Assembly (NCBI RefSeq): GCF_000702585.1
Contig: NZ_JNIQ01000001.1
Coordinates: forward strand, 811,001-875,000
From: Exiguobacterium aurantiacum DSM 6208
GTDB taxonomy: Bacteria; Bacillota; Bacilli; Exiguobacteriales; Exiguobacteriaceae
Length of the DNA: 64,000 nt
Reading direction: 5' to 3'
Shown piece after piece: positions 26,103-34,229 of the stretch; position 1 is the first letter of the stretch; each line of letters starts with the position of its first letter. Position numbers and translations under genes: made by a program. Under the pieces are notes generated by a model that made no database searches, was not told where the DNA came from, and saw only the letters and a program-made list of their open reading frames with translations.

Positions 26103-27428
26103 ATGGATAAACTCATCTCAGAATCACGGACAACACGACGAACCATTGCCAATCGCCATATCGCCGTCGTCGGACTCGGATACGTCGGACTCCCGGTCGC
26201 GGTCGCGCTCGGAGAAGTCGGGGACGTCGTCGGATTAGACATCAATGAGGCGCGGATTCGGGAGTTGAACGAGCACGTCGACAGCACCCGGGAAGTCGAA
26301 CGGGAAGCGCTCGAGGCCGCATCGGTCGACTACACGACGGACGCGACGCAATTAGAGACGACAGATTTCATCATTATCGCGGTCCCGACCCCGATCAATG
26401 AACAGAACCAGCCGGACCTCGGTCCGATTTGCAGCGCCACGCGTGCCGTCGGGAAACATCTCCGTCCAGGCACGATCGTCGTGTACGAATCGACCGTCTA
26501 TCCGGGTTTGACCGAAGAAGAGTGCATCCCGTTGCTCGAGCAAGAGTCCGGGCTTCGGGCCGGCATCGACTTCAAAGTCGGTTACTCTCCGGAGCGGATC
26601 AACCCGGGTGACCGCGTGAACACGTTCCGGACGATTAAAAAAGTCGTCGCCGCCGAGGACGAAGAGACACTCGACATTGTCGCCGCCGTCTATGAGACGG
26701 TCGTCGATGCCGGTGTCCATCGCGCCTCGTCAATCAAAGTCGCCGAAGCGGCGAAAGTCATCGAGAACACGCAACGTGACTTAAACATCGCGCTCATGAA
26801 CGAACTCGCCATCATCTTCGAGCGGATGGACATCGATACGCTCGAAGTGCTCGAGGCAGCAGGGACGAAGTGGAACTTCCTCAACTTCCGGCCTGGACTC
26901 GTCGGCGGACACTGCATCGGTGTCGACCCGTTCTATTTGACGATGAAATCGGAGATGCTCGGCTACCATCCGGAAGTTATCTTGGCCGGCCGCCGCATCA
27001 ACGAGACGATGGGTAGCTTCATCGCCACGTCGCTCATCAAGACGATGATTCGTCAAAACATGCCGGTGCTCGGCTCCCGTGTCACCGTCCTCGGGATGTC
27101 GTTCAAAGAGAACGTGAGTGACATTCGCAACTCGAAAGTCGCCTCGCTCGTCCGCGAGATCGAGGAGTTCGGGCTCGAGGTACAAGTGTACGACCCGCTC
27201 GTCGACCATGAAGAAGTGAAGCATGAATATGGCATTGATGTGAAAGCCTACCACGAATTGAAACCGGCCGAGGTCGTCATTTATGCCGTCTCGCACGATG
27301 AGTTCGTTGAAGCCGGCTGGAAAGTCGCCGCCCGGCAACTGAAGATGGGCCGCGGTGTCGTCATGGATCTAAAAGGGATTCTCGACCGCTCGACGAAGCC
27401 CGAGGAGGTGCACTTATGGCGCCTTTGA
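26103..27428 (+). CDS. UDP-sugar 6-dehydrogenase (UDP-N-acetylhexosamine dehydrogenase type)
   Basis: A 441-residue UDP-Glc/GDP-Man dehydrogenase family enzyme making a UDP-uronate in two NAD-dependent steps. NAD site VVGLGYVGLPVAVALGEVG at about 20-38; catalytic Cys in VGGHCIGVDPFYL near 268; substrate segment NFRPG. The sequence style (VPTPINEQNQPDL, SPERINPGD) fits the WbpO/TviB branch acting on N-acetylhexosamines. The ATG at 26103 is nine bases after TGGAGG, so it is preferred to 26097. Confidence 0.85.
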   Translation: MDKLISESRTTRRTIANRHIAVVGLGYVGLPVAVALGEVGDVVGLDINEARIRELNEHVDSTREVEREALEAASVDYTTDATQLETTDFIIIAVPTPINEQNQPDLGPICSATRAVGKHLRPGTIVVYESTVYPGLTEEECIPLLEQESGLRAGIDFKVGYSPERINPGDRVNTFRTIKKVVAAEDEETLDIVAAVYETVVDAGVHRASSIKVAEAAKVIENTQRDLNIALMNELAIIFERMDIDTLEVLEAAGTKWNFLNFRPGLVGGHCIGVDPFYLTMKSEMLGYHPEVILAGRRINETMGSFIATSLIKTMIRQNMPVLGSRVTVLGMSFKENVSDIRNSKVASLVREIEEFGLEVQVYDPLVDHEEVKHEYGIDVKAYHELKPAEVVIYAVSHDEFVEAGWKVAARQLKMGRGVVMDLKGILDRSTKPEEVHLWRL

Positions 27429-28546
27429 AGATTCTTCAGTTTTGCGCGGTCGACGCGACCGCCGACGTCTTGTTGCGACCGCTCATCGAGTCGCTCAAGG
27501 CGGAAGGGCATCAAGTCGACGTCGCCTGCGCTTACGGGGACCGGACCGATCGGTTACGGGATGAAGGCTGGGTTATCCATACGTTGCCGATCGACCGGAA
27601 ATTCCATCCGAGACGAAACTTGCAGACGATTCAAGAACTCGTCACGCTTTTGCGACAGGAAAAATATGATGCCATCCACGTGCACACGCCGGTCGCCGCC
27701 GCACTCGGACGAGTCGCCGCCCGCATCGCCAGAACGCCACACATCCTTTATACGGCGCACGGTTTTTATTTCCACGAGCGGATGAGCCGCGTCGCATACG
27801 AACTCATCTTTTGGCTCGAGAAGTCGCTCGCCGCGCTCGCCACCGATTGGTTGCTTCTTCAAAGTGAAGAAGACTACTCGCTCGCAAAGACTCGTCAATT
27901 CAAACGTGATGACCGTCTGCTCCACCTCGGCAACGGCATCGACTTGAACCGGTTCAAGCCTGTCATGAAGCCGCGTGACCCGGAACAGTTGAAGTTTTTG
28001 TTCGTCGGCCGTCTCGTCCAAGAGAAAGGGATCCTGGATTTGCTCGAAGCGTTCGCTGACTTGTCGAAGCGTCATCCTGGCGCGACACTCACGATCGCCG
28101 GTGAACTGTTGCCGAACGAACGCGATCAAGAGACGGGGAAACGCGTCGAAGCGTATCTCGCCGACAACCCGAACGTTCATTATGCCGGTTTCGTCACGGA
28201 CACCCCGACGTTATTCAACAACCATGACGTCTTCTTGCTGCCGTCCTATCGTGAAGGATTGCCGCGCTCGATTTTAGAGGCGATGGCGTCTGGTCTTCCG
28301 GTCATCGCGACGAACATTCGCGGGTGCCGCGAGGAAGTGATCGACCACGAGACAGGCTATCTTGTACCGGTCGCCGATCCGTCCGCGCTCACCGCGGCGA
28401 TGGAGTCGTTCATCACGCATCCCGAGCGGCTCGACACATACGGACGCCGTGGCCGGGAAGTCGTCGAGGAGCGGTTCGATGAATCGATTGTACTGACACG
28501 GCAACTCGATTTGTTCGCGCAAATCAGTGCGCGGGAGGTAGGCTGA
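27416..28546 (+). CDS. Glycosyltransferase family 4 (EpsD-like)
   Basis: A 376-residue GT-B glycosyltransferase. N-terminal half opens LKILQFCAVDATADVLLRPL, with HVHTPVAAALGRVAAR; C-terminal half has FVGRLVQEKGILDLLEAF and the donor-site EX7E segment in SYREGLPRSILEAMASGLPVI. It resembles B. subtilis EpsD. It overlaps the dehydrogenase by 13 bases with AGGAGG before the start. Probable role: sugar transfer to a lipid-linked or other acceptor in the cluster. Confidence 0.85.
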   Translation: MAPLKILQFCAVDATADVLLRPLIESLKAEGHQVDVACAYGDRTDRLRDEGWVIHTLPIDRKFHPRRNLQTIQELVTLLRQEKYDAIHVHTPVAAALGRVAARIARTPHILYTAHGFYFHERMSRVAYELIFWLEKSLAALATDWLLLQSEEDYSLAKTRQFKRDDRLLHLGNGIDLNRFKPVMKPRDPEQLKFLFVGRLVQEKGILDLLEAFADLSKRHPGATLTIAGELLPNERDQETGKRVEAYLADNPNVHYAGFVTDTPTLFNNHDVFLLPSYREGLPRSILEAMASGLPVIATNIRGCREEVIDHETGYLVPVADPSALTAAMESFITHPERLDTYGRRGREVVEERFDESIVLTRQLDLFAQISAREVG

Positions 28547-28573
28547 TGCGGGCGGTCGGAAGGGGGAGGCGGT

Positions 28574-29275
28574 ATGGAAGAAAAACAGATCATTGATCAA
28601 TTGAGGACGGCTGCTGCTGACGGCCGCCTCACGATCCATATGTATCAGCAGTGGCAAAAAGTGAACGGGGGAGCCAGCGTGCTCGAATTGCTCGAGGCGT
28701 ATGGCTCTTGGGCGAACGTGCTCCGGCTCGCCGGCCTCGACAATCAATTGCCGCGTTTCACGAAAGCGGAAGTGTTGCGGTCGCTCCGCCGTGCGGCGAA
28801 AGAAATCGGGTCGATCACGAGTGCCGACTACCGGAAGTGGGCAGCCGAGCGCGACGTTCCGTCGCTCACCGAGGTCGTCGTCTTGTTCGGTTCATGGAAA
28901 GTTGCGCTCATCGAAGCGGATCTGCTCGGGATGATGGCGAAAGATCAAAAGTGTGAAATCATCCAATCGTTACTTGATGCGAGTGAAGACATCGCCCCGC
29001 TCACGTCAACGGCATACGCCAAGTGGGCGAGGGCGCATCAGCGTCCGAGCATCACGAAAGTCGTCCGTCGTTTCGGTTCCTGGACACAGGCGCTCGAAGA
29101 GATCGGTCTCTCGACGCGTAAGACGTTCACGGAAGAGGAAATTTTACAAGCGCTGAAAGAGGCGGATGAGGAACTGCCAGTCCTCTCGCCATGGGGTTAT
29201 GAGATGTGGCAAAAAAAGACGGGAAAGGGCCGGCTCTTAAAGACATTCAACAGATGTTCGGCTCTTTCGAGATAG
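28574..29275 (+). CDS. FGSW-repeat protein, zero-frame product with slippery site in repeat 4
   Basis: A 233-residue protein with three full repeats and half of a fourth, of the same type as the product at 19194-19946 (YGSWANVLRLAG, FGSWKVALIEAD, FGSWTQALEEIG). After YEMWQKK the zero frame turns into TGKGRLLKT... and stops at 29275. The missing half repeat is intact in the -1 frame. Either a frameshift produces the four-repeat protein or the gene is recently broken. AGGGGGAGGCGGT precedes the ATG. No nuclease motif. Confidence 0.62.
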   Translation: MEEKQIIDQLRTAAADGRLTIHMYQQWQKVNGGASVLELLEAYGSWANVLRLAGLDNQLPRFTKAEVLRSLRRAAKEIGSITSADYRKWAAERDVPSLTEVVVLFGSWKVALIEADLLGMMAKDQKCEIIQSLLDASEDIAPLTSTAYAKWARAHQRPSITKVVRRFGSWTQALEEIGLSTRKTFTEEEILQALKEADEELPVLSPWGYEMWQKKTGKGRLLKTFNRCSALSR

Positions 29276-29337
29276 CGGTTGACGAGATGCAGTTAACTCG
29301 ATCGCACCGGAAAAAGCGAGAGGGGGGTGCCTCATGA
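29212..29337 (+). other. A_AAA_AAG slippery site and -1 frame extension completing repeat 4
   Basis: The heptamer A AAA AAG (29212-29218) is in exact X_XXY_YYZ phase with the reading frame. A -1 slip continues as DGKGPALKDIQQMFGSFEIA and on, 39 residues, restoring the FGS..A(V) end of repeat 4. The extended frame stops with TGA at 29335-29337, overlapping the next start as ATGA. This operon fit shows the -1 frame is the ancestral end. Confidence 0.6.
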
Positions 29338-29984
29338 CGCGGCCGATTGTGTTATGCATCGGAGATAACCCGATGTCAGCTTATGTCTATCATGCGATCC
29401 GTCACCTCGGTGTGACTCACGTCATCCAAGAGGATGGCCCGTCCGAAGAACGGCCTGATTCATTGAAAAGTTGGGGACGTCAATTATATGTCCGCTACAC
29501 GATCCCGCTCATGCGTTGGTTCAGCCGGGAACGCGTCCATGAATTGAAAAGGCGATATCCTTTAAATCATCAACCGATCCCGCTGCACCATCTTTTAAAA
29601 GTGACGTCATTGAACGACGCGCGGGCGAAGATGTGGCTCGATCGCCTCATGCCGGAACTCGTCATCTTTCATGAGACTGGTCCGATTGAGCCGGAAGTGC
29701 TCAAGCGAATCGACTGTCCTGTGTTGACGGTGCGTCCTTCGATGGCGGCGGGCCAGCTCGAGGCGTACTGGGCGTTCCGAGCTAAACCAAACGTCTGTGA
29801 GGTCCGAATCGAACAGTGGACGGAACGAGGATGGAGCGTCCTTGACCGGTCCGTCCTATATATTGGCGGGACCGATAACTTCGCGACGTACCCGTACTTA
29901 CAACTGTCGACCGGACTCCCGCTCCTGCGCCGACAAATCGAGGCGATGTTGGAAGAAGACGTCTACGACCGGCGAATCGATTAA
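29334..29984 (+). CDS. Formyltransferase-fold-like protein of the polysaccharide cluster
   Basis: A 216-residue soluble protein. It starts with a Rossmann-like strand (PIVLCIGDNPMSAYVYHAI). PELVIFHETGPIEPEVLKRIDCPVLTVRPSM and AYWAFRAKPNVCEVRIEQW resemble the order of a hydroxymethyl/formyltransferase core. The catalytic Asn-x-His of true formyltransferases is not present (TVRPSM instead), so an enzyme activity cannot be assumed. It is the last gene of the cluster, coupled by ATGA to the extended repeat gene. Assignment is tentative. Confidence 0.45.
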   Translation: MTRPIVLCIGDNPMSAYVYHAIRHLGVTHVIQEDGPSEERPDSLKSWGRQLYVRYTIPLMRWFSRERVHELKRRYPLNHQPIPLHHLLKVTSLNDARAKMWLDRLMPELVIFHETGPIEPEVLKRIDCPVLTVRPSMAAGQLEAYWAFRAKPNVCEVRIEQWTERGWSVLDRSVLYIGGTDNFATYPYLQLSTGLPLLRRQIEAMLEEDVYDRRID

Positions 29985-30015
29985 AACGGCCAGAGCGAAT
30001 CGCTCTGGCCGTTTT
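29983..30015. terminator. Bidirectional terminator ending the polysaccharide cluster
   Basis: AAAACGGCCAGAGCGA pairs with TCGCTCTGGCCGTTTT around a single base in the drawn form. It serves the cluster on plus and the MerR gene on minus. Confidence 0.88.
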
Positions 30016-30775
30016 AGCTGTTCGTGATGCAATAATGTTGAATCGCGTCGTTGTAGTAGACGGCGAGGCCGGGGGCGTACTTGTCATAGAACGCCGTGAA
30101 GCGCGCGTCTGCTACGTACATCTGTCCAAGACCGCTGAACATGTCGAGCGAGCAATCGTAGAAGTGATCGTTGATGAACGCATGGTTCGCCTCGACCGCC
30201 GTTTGGACGCGTTCATCTTCGACCGAGACACCGGCCGTGAACAAGTCGATGAGCGGTTTGACGAGGTCGACTTGCTGTTGGCTGAGCGCTTCCCAGTCGT
30301 CTTTCGACCGACCGTGGGAACGTTTTTGAGACGTCGCGTACGCGTCACTGTCACTCCAACGCGACTTCACTTCGGTCTCATGCTTCGCTTCGTGTGCTTT
30401 CAGCTCGTCGAACGACAAGCCTTTGAATAATGCTTCGTCTTCCATTTGAACCCCTCCTTGTAGTGAAGCGAGCGTCGCTTCGGCCGTCTCGGCGAGTGTC
30501 GCGAAATAGGCGGCCTTTTCACGTAGCGCGCTCACTTGTGTCGTGAGGATGTGGGCCCGGTCCGTATCACTTTCTAACAACGTATGAATCGTCTCGAGCG
30601 AAAAATCGAGCGAGCGATAAAATAAAATGAGTTGCAGCCGCTCCACGTCTCGTTTCGAATAACGGCGATAGCCGTTCGCGTCACGCGTCGGGACGAGCAA
30701 TCCGATCGCGTCGTAATGACGAAGCGTCCGGGGCGTCGTGCCGGCGAGTTTTGCGAGTTGTTGAATCGTAACCAT
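30014..30775 (-). CDS. MerR-family regulator with TipAS domain (Mta/TipA type)
   Basis: A 253-residue regulator. N-terminal MerR helix-turn-helix (TIQQLAKLAGTTPRTLRHYDAIG, residues 3-25, with NGYRRY), a coiled dimerisation helix (about 75-110), and a C-terminal TipAS ligand domain (about 130-253). Such proteins bind hydrophobic drugs and activate efflux or their own gene. The ATG has no close AGGAGG but GGTGAG is seen a few bases upstream. No efflux gene is adjacent. Confidence 0.87.
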   Translation of the reverse strand: MVTIQQLAKLAGTTPRTLRHYDAIGLLVPTRDANGYRRYSKRDVERLQLILFYRSLDFSLETIHTLLESDTDRAHILTTQVSALREKAAYFATLAETAEATLASLQGGVQMEDEALFKGLSFDELKAHEAKHETEVKSRWSDSDAYATSQKRSHGRSKDDWEALSQQQVDLVKPLIDLFTAGVSVEDERVQTAVEANHAFINDHFYDCSLDMFSGLGQMYVADARFTAFYDKYAPGLAVYYNDAIQHYCITNS

Positions 30776-30822
30776 GCGCTCACCTCCTTATACACAGCGT
30801 ACGCCTTGACGTCGCGTCAACG

Positions 30823-31287
30823 TCAACACTCTTTTGCGAACAAGGAGAACCCGTCCCGCTCCCCGATGTACACGAAACCGAATTGAGGATAATACTCGTT
30901 CAAAAACTCGTTCGTCGCGACGCAGTCAAGCCGAACCGAACCGGTCGTCTCGGCGAGGGCGTGGCGCATCAACTGCTCGCCGACGCGTTTCCCTTTCATG
31001 CCCGAATCGACGACGAGTCGGTGCAAGTAGACGGCCGCATCCGCGTCGTCCCATAAATTGTGGTCCCATGACGTCGGTGGGATCAAGCTGACCGCCCCGA
31101 CGATCGTCCCCTCTTGCTCGTAGACGTACACGCTCCCGTTCATGACGTCGTGGCGTACAAAATCGGTCCGGCTCGGCTCTAAATATTTCTGCCACTGTGT
31201 TTTTCCGGCTGCGTGAAATTCTTCAGCTTTCCTTAAAATCAACTGATCGACCGCTCGAAGATCGGCCTGTGTGGCCAAACGAATCAT
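30823..31287 (-). CDS. GNAT family N-acetyltransferase
   Basis: A 154-residue GNAT protein: VYEQEGTIVGAVSLIP, YLHRLVVDSGMKGKRVGEQLMRHAL (acetyl-CoA loop) and DCVATNEFLNEYYPQFGFVYIG form the expected motif C-D-A-B order. Substrate unknown. It is on the minus strand after the MerR gene start, 47 bases upstream of it, and could be cotranscribed. Confidence 0.8.
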   Translation of the reverse strand: MIRLATQADLRAVDQLILRKAEEFHAAGKTQWQKYLEPSRTDFVRHDVMNGSVYVYEQEGTIVGAVSLIPPTSWDHNLWDDADAAVYLHRLVVDSGMKGKRVGEQLMRHALAETTGSVRLDCVATNEFLNEYYPQFGFVYIGERDGFSLFAKEC

Positions 31288-31360
31288 ATAAGTCGCCTCG
31301 CTTTCATTTCATTTCAAAATCGTGTAGGGTACACGGTGAGTAAGCTGTTGAAAACATCTT

Positions 31361-31389
31361 TTGTGTCGATGCATGTTTTTTGTTAAGAT
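31361..31389 (+). promoter_or_regulatory. Promoter of the alpha-glucosidase gene
   Basis: TTGTGT (31361-31366), 17-base spacer, extended -10 TGTTAAGAT with TAAGAT at 31384-31389. Confidence 0.65.
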
Positions 31390-31404
31390 ACATGTAGTGC
31401 ATCG

Positions 31405-31418
31405 TGCAAACGATTGCG
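31405..31418 (+). promoter_or_regulatory. LacI-type operator / cre-like site
   Basis: TGCAAACGATTGCG: a near palindrome (GCAAAC.GATTGC, one mismatch) centred on CG, as in LacI/GalR-family operators and cre boxes. It lies about ten bases past the predicted start of transcription, a good position for a roadblock repressor or CcpA. Confidence 0.45.
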
Positions 31419-31501
31419 CTATCGATAAAGAGAGTCAACAGCACTGATATAAGTATATAGGACGCACAGTGAGTTTAGGGATAAGGGAGTATCATTGACA
31501 C

Positions 31502-33211
31502 ATGCAACTTTTACAACGTGATCATCACACACAAACGAAAACACTGAAACGAAATTGGTGGAAAGAAGCCGTCGCTTACCAAATCTATCCGCGCAGTTTT
31601 TACGATGCGAATGGGGACGGGATCGGCGACATTCAAGGTATCATTGATAAACTTGATTATTTGAAAGAGCTCGGCGTCGACGTCATCTGGATTTGCCCGA
31701 TGTACAAGTCGCCGAACGACGACAACGGTTATGACATCAGCGACTATCAAGACATCATGGATGAGTTCGGGACGATGGAAGACTTCGACCGTCTTTTGAA
31801 TGAAGTTCATGCGCGCGGCATGAAGCTGCTTTTAGACCTCGTCGTCAACCATACGTCTGACGAGCATCCGTGGTTCATCGAGTCGAAGAGTTCGAAAGAC
31901 AACCCGAAACGCGACTGGTACATTTGGCGCGACGGCAAACCGGACGGGTCGAAGCCGAACAACTGGGAGTCGATTTTCGGTGGGTCAGCGTGGGAGTTCG
32001 ACGAGACGACGGAACAGTATTTCCTCCACGTCTTCTCGAAGAAGCAACCGGACTTGAACTGGGAGAACTCGGACATGCGCCAGGCCGTGTACAACATGAT
32101 CAACTGGTGGCTCGACAAAGGCATCGACGGATTCCGCGTCGACGCGATCAGCCACATCCGTAAACATCCGTCGTTCGGCGACTTGCCGAACCCGGAAGGT
32201 CTCGACTTCGTCCCATCGTTCGAGATGCATATGAACGTCGACGGCATCCACGGCTATTTAGAAGAACTCCGCGACGAGACGTTCAACAAGCACGACATCA
32301 TGACGGTCGGCGAGGCGAATGGCGTCTCGCCTGACGACGCCCACCTTTGGGTCGGCGAGAAGGACGGCAAGATGAACATGGTGTTCCAATTTGAACACAT
32401 GGGACTATGGCGCGAAGACGCCGAATCGAAACTCGACGTCGTCCACTTGAAAAACGTCCTCACGAAGTGGCAAAAAGGGCTCGAGGAAGACGGCTGGAAC
32501 GCCCTCTACGTCGAGAACCATGACCAGACACGCACCGTGTCGGCTTGGGGCGATGATGAGCGCTATTGGAAAGAGAGTGCGAAGTCGATCGCGATGATGT
32601 ATTTCCTCATGCAGGGGACACCGTTTATCTATCAAGGCCAAGAGATCGGGATGACGAATGTCAAGTTCGACTCGATCGACCAATACGATGACATCGCGAC
32701 GCGCAACCGTTACTACATCGGCCTCGAGCACGGCAAGAGCCACGAGGACATGATGGAGATCACGTGGAACTCGTCACGTGACAACACGCGGACGCCGATG
32801 CAATGGAACGCAGGACCGAACGCCGGATTCACGTTCTCGGACACGCCTTGGTTCGGCATCAACCCGAACTATGCGGACATCAACGTCGAAGCGCAACTCG
32901 AAGACGAGGACTCGATCCTTAACTTCTATAAAGAGATGATCCGTCTCCGTAAACAAGACGAGACGTTCGTGTACGGGACGTATGACGTCGTCTTGCCGGA
33001 ACATCCGGAGATTTACGCATACACGCGCACGCTCGGTGACTCGCAATACCTCGTCATGACGAACTTGACGGGGAAAGAAGCCATCTTTGCGACGGACATG
33101 ACGCTTCGCTCGGAAGACGTCGTCTTGCAAAATATGCCGCTCGAGCCGCATGATGAGACGACACTCCTTCACTTGAAGCCGTTCGAAGGACGCGTCTACA
33201 AGTTAAGCTAA
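31502..33211 (+). CDS. GH13 alpha-glucosidase (oligo-1,6-/alpha-1,4-glucosidase family)
   Basis: A 569-residue cytoplasmic glycoside hydrolase of the GH13 oligo-1,6-glucosidase subgroup. The calcium loop DANGDGIGDIQG is near residue 36; the nucleophile Asp in GFRVDAISHI near 205, acid Glu in TVGEANG near 262, and transition-state Asp in ENHDQTR near 338. The residue after the nucleophile is Ala, which in characterised relatives goes with alpha-1,4 preference, whereas Val marks 1,6-enzymes. No PTS or ABC sugar importer is adjacent. The ribosome site GGGAG is rather far (about 13 bases) from the ATG. Confidence 0.87.
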   Translation: MQLLQRDHHTQTKTLKRNWWKEAVAYQIYPRSFYDANGDGIGDIQGIIDKLDYLKELGVDVIWICPMYKSPNDDNGYDISDYQDIMDEFGTMEDFDRLLNEVHARGMKLLLDLVVNHTSDEHPWFIESKSSKDNPKRDWYIWRDGKPDGSKPNNWESIFGGSAWEFDETTEQYFLHVFSKKQPDLNWENSDMRQAVYNMINWWLDKGIDGFRVDAISHIRKHPSFGDLPNPEGLDFVPSFEMHMNVDGIHGYLEELRDETFNKHDIMTVGEANGVSPDDAHLWVGEKDGKMNMVFQFEHMGLWREDAESKLDVVHLKNVLTKWQKGLEEDGWNALYVENHDQTRTVSAWGDDERYWKESAKSIAMMYFLMQGTPFIYQGQEIGMTNVKFDSIDQYDDIATRNRYYIGLEHGKSHEDMMEITWNSSRDNTRTPMQWNAGPNAGFTFSDTPWFGINPNYADINVEAQLEDEDSILNFYKEMIRLRKQDETFVYGTYDVVLPEHPEIYAYTRTLGDSQYLVMTNLTGKEAIFATDMTLRSEDVVLQNMPLEPHDETTLLHLKPFEGRVYKLS

Positions 33212-33215
33212 TCTG

Positions 33216-33241
33216 AAGGCCGCCTCGAGCGGTCTTTTTTT
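33216..33241 (+). terminator. Terminator after the alpha-glucosidase gene
   Basis: AAGGCCGC pairs with GCGGTCTT around CTCGA, then a T7 run. Confidence 0.82.
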
Positions 33242-33338
33242 GTAGTGTGAAGCACACCTGAACCGGGAAAGAAAAAGTTAGCGATTCCGGACCGTTTAGG
33301 AGATATGGTACGATGAGACAGCGGAAAGGGGAATCACC

Positions 33339-33758
33339 ATGGCAATTGAACCGAAACGAGTGCGCCTCCGTCAGACGACGAAGATGAGTGAACTCGATGA
33401 GCCGATCGTGCTCGTCGCGGACGGTCTCTACTATGAGCTGAAGACCGGGTTCATCTTGACGTTCGACCAAGAGCGTGAGGACGGCCTCGTCCCGACGACG
33501 TTGAAATATACGACCGGACGGCTCGCCCTCATCTGTAAAGGTCCGATCGAGATGAACCATTCCTTCATTGAAGGACGGCTGACACAAAGTGTATATAAAA
33601 ACCCATACATGTCGATGACGATGGCGACGACGACGGAACGCCTCGACGTAGCAGACGGCCGTTGCCGTTTCGACTATGCGTTATCGATGAACGACGATGT
33701 GGCAGGGACGTACGAAGTCGATGTCACGTGGACGTTTGAAGGAGGAGACGAAACATGA
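33339..33758 (+). CDS. ywiB: DUF1934 (YwiB) family beta-barrel-like protein
   Basis: A 139-residue small protein of the YwiB/DUF1934 family, rich in beta strands (KYTTGRLALICKGPIEM, FIEGRLTQSVYKNPYMSM). Function is unknown; a calycin-like barrel is the family fold. In B. subtilis ywiB precedes argS; here argS is absent and an unknown gene follows, overlapping by ATGA. AAAGGGGAATCACC precedes the start. Confidence 0.75.
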   Translation: MAIEPKRVRLRQTTKMSELDEPIVLVADGLYYELKTGFILTFDQEREDGLVPTTLKYTTGRLALICKGPIEMNHSFIEGRLTQSVYKNPYMSMTMATTTERLDVADGRCRFDYALSMNDDVAGTYEVDVTWTFEGGDET

Positions 33759-34183
33759 ACTTTACAGAGCGAGTAAAAAAGATTGAAGAGATGCTGAACG
33801 AAGATTGGTTCGAGATGCTCGAGACGAACGAGGACGAGTACGAGGAGTGGCGCGGACGACTGGAGGACCATGCCGAGCACGTCATCGGACACTACGACAA
33901 CGAGACCGGCGTCGATATGGATGCGGTCGACAAACTGCTCCAATTGAACGACGAGTTCCCGCTCCTATACGGGGAGGACACGGTCCGGTTGTACCTCGCT
34001 TTGATCGAGGCGCGGCCAGAGGACAAGTCGGTGTACGAGCGCTACGTCGATTACTTGGCTGCGATCGGGGACGCCTCACATGAGGAGTTTTTACGGTTCC
34101 ATACGCTCGTCGACGCGGGCAGGCTCGACGAGGCACGAAAGCTCGCGCCTGAAATGCCAAAACGATTAGGACTCGAAGGATAA
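33755..34183 (+). CDS. Hypothetical acidic helical protein
   Basis: A 142-residue soluble protein I do not recognise. It is acidic and helical, with a repeat-like layout: ARPEDKSVYERYVDYLAAIGD and HTLVDAGRLDEARKLAPEM suggest one or two TPR-like hairpins. It is translationally coupled to ywiB (ATGA) and ends at a terminator, so the pair form a small operon. Confidence 0.6.
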   Translation: MNFTERVKKIEEMLNEDWFEMLETNEDEYEEWRGRLEDHAEHVIGHYDNETGVDMDAVDKLLQLNDEFPLLYGEDTVRLYLALIEARPEDKSVYERYVDYLAAIGDASHEEFLRFHTLVDAGRLDEARKLAPEMPKRLGLEG

Positions 34184-34204
34184 GGCCGCATTGCGGTCTT
34201 TTTC
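34182..34204 (+). terminator. Terminator after the ywiB operon
   Basis: AAGGCCGCA..TGCGGTCTTTTT, short loop; overlaps the stop codon. Confidence 0.75.
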
Positions 34205-34229
34205 ATACACATTATTAGGGGGATTGCAC

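Noticed and set aside
28574-29275. FGSW-repeat gene called a plain pseudogene
   Set aside because: The interruption falls exactly on an in-phase A_AAA_AAG site and the downstream frame is intact up to the next start, so decay is only one option.
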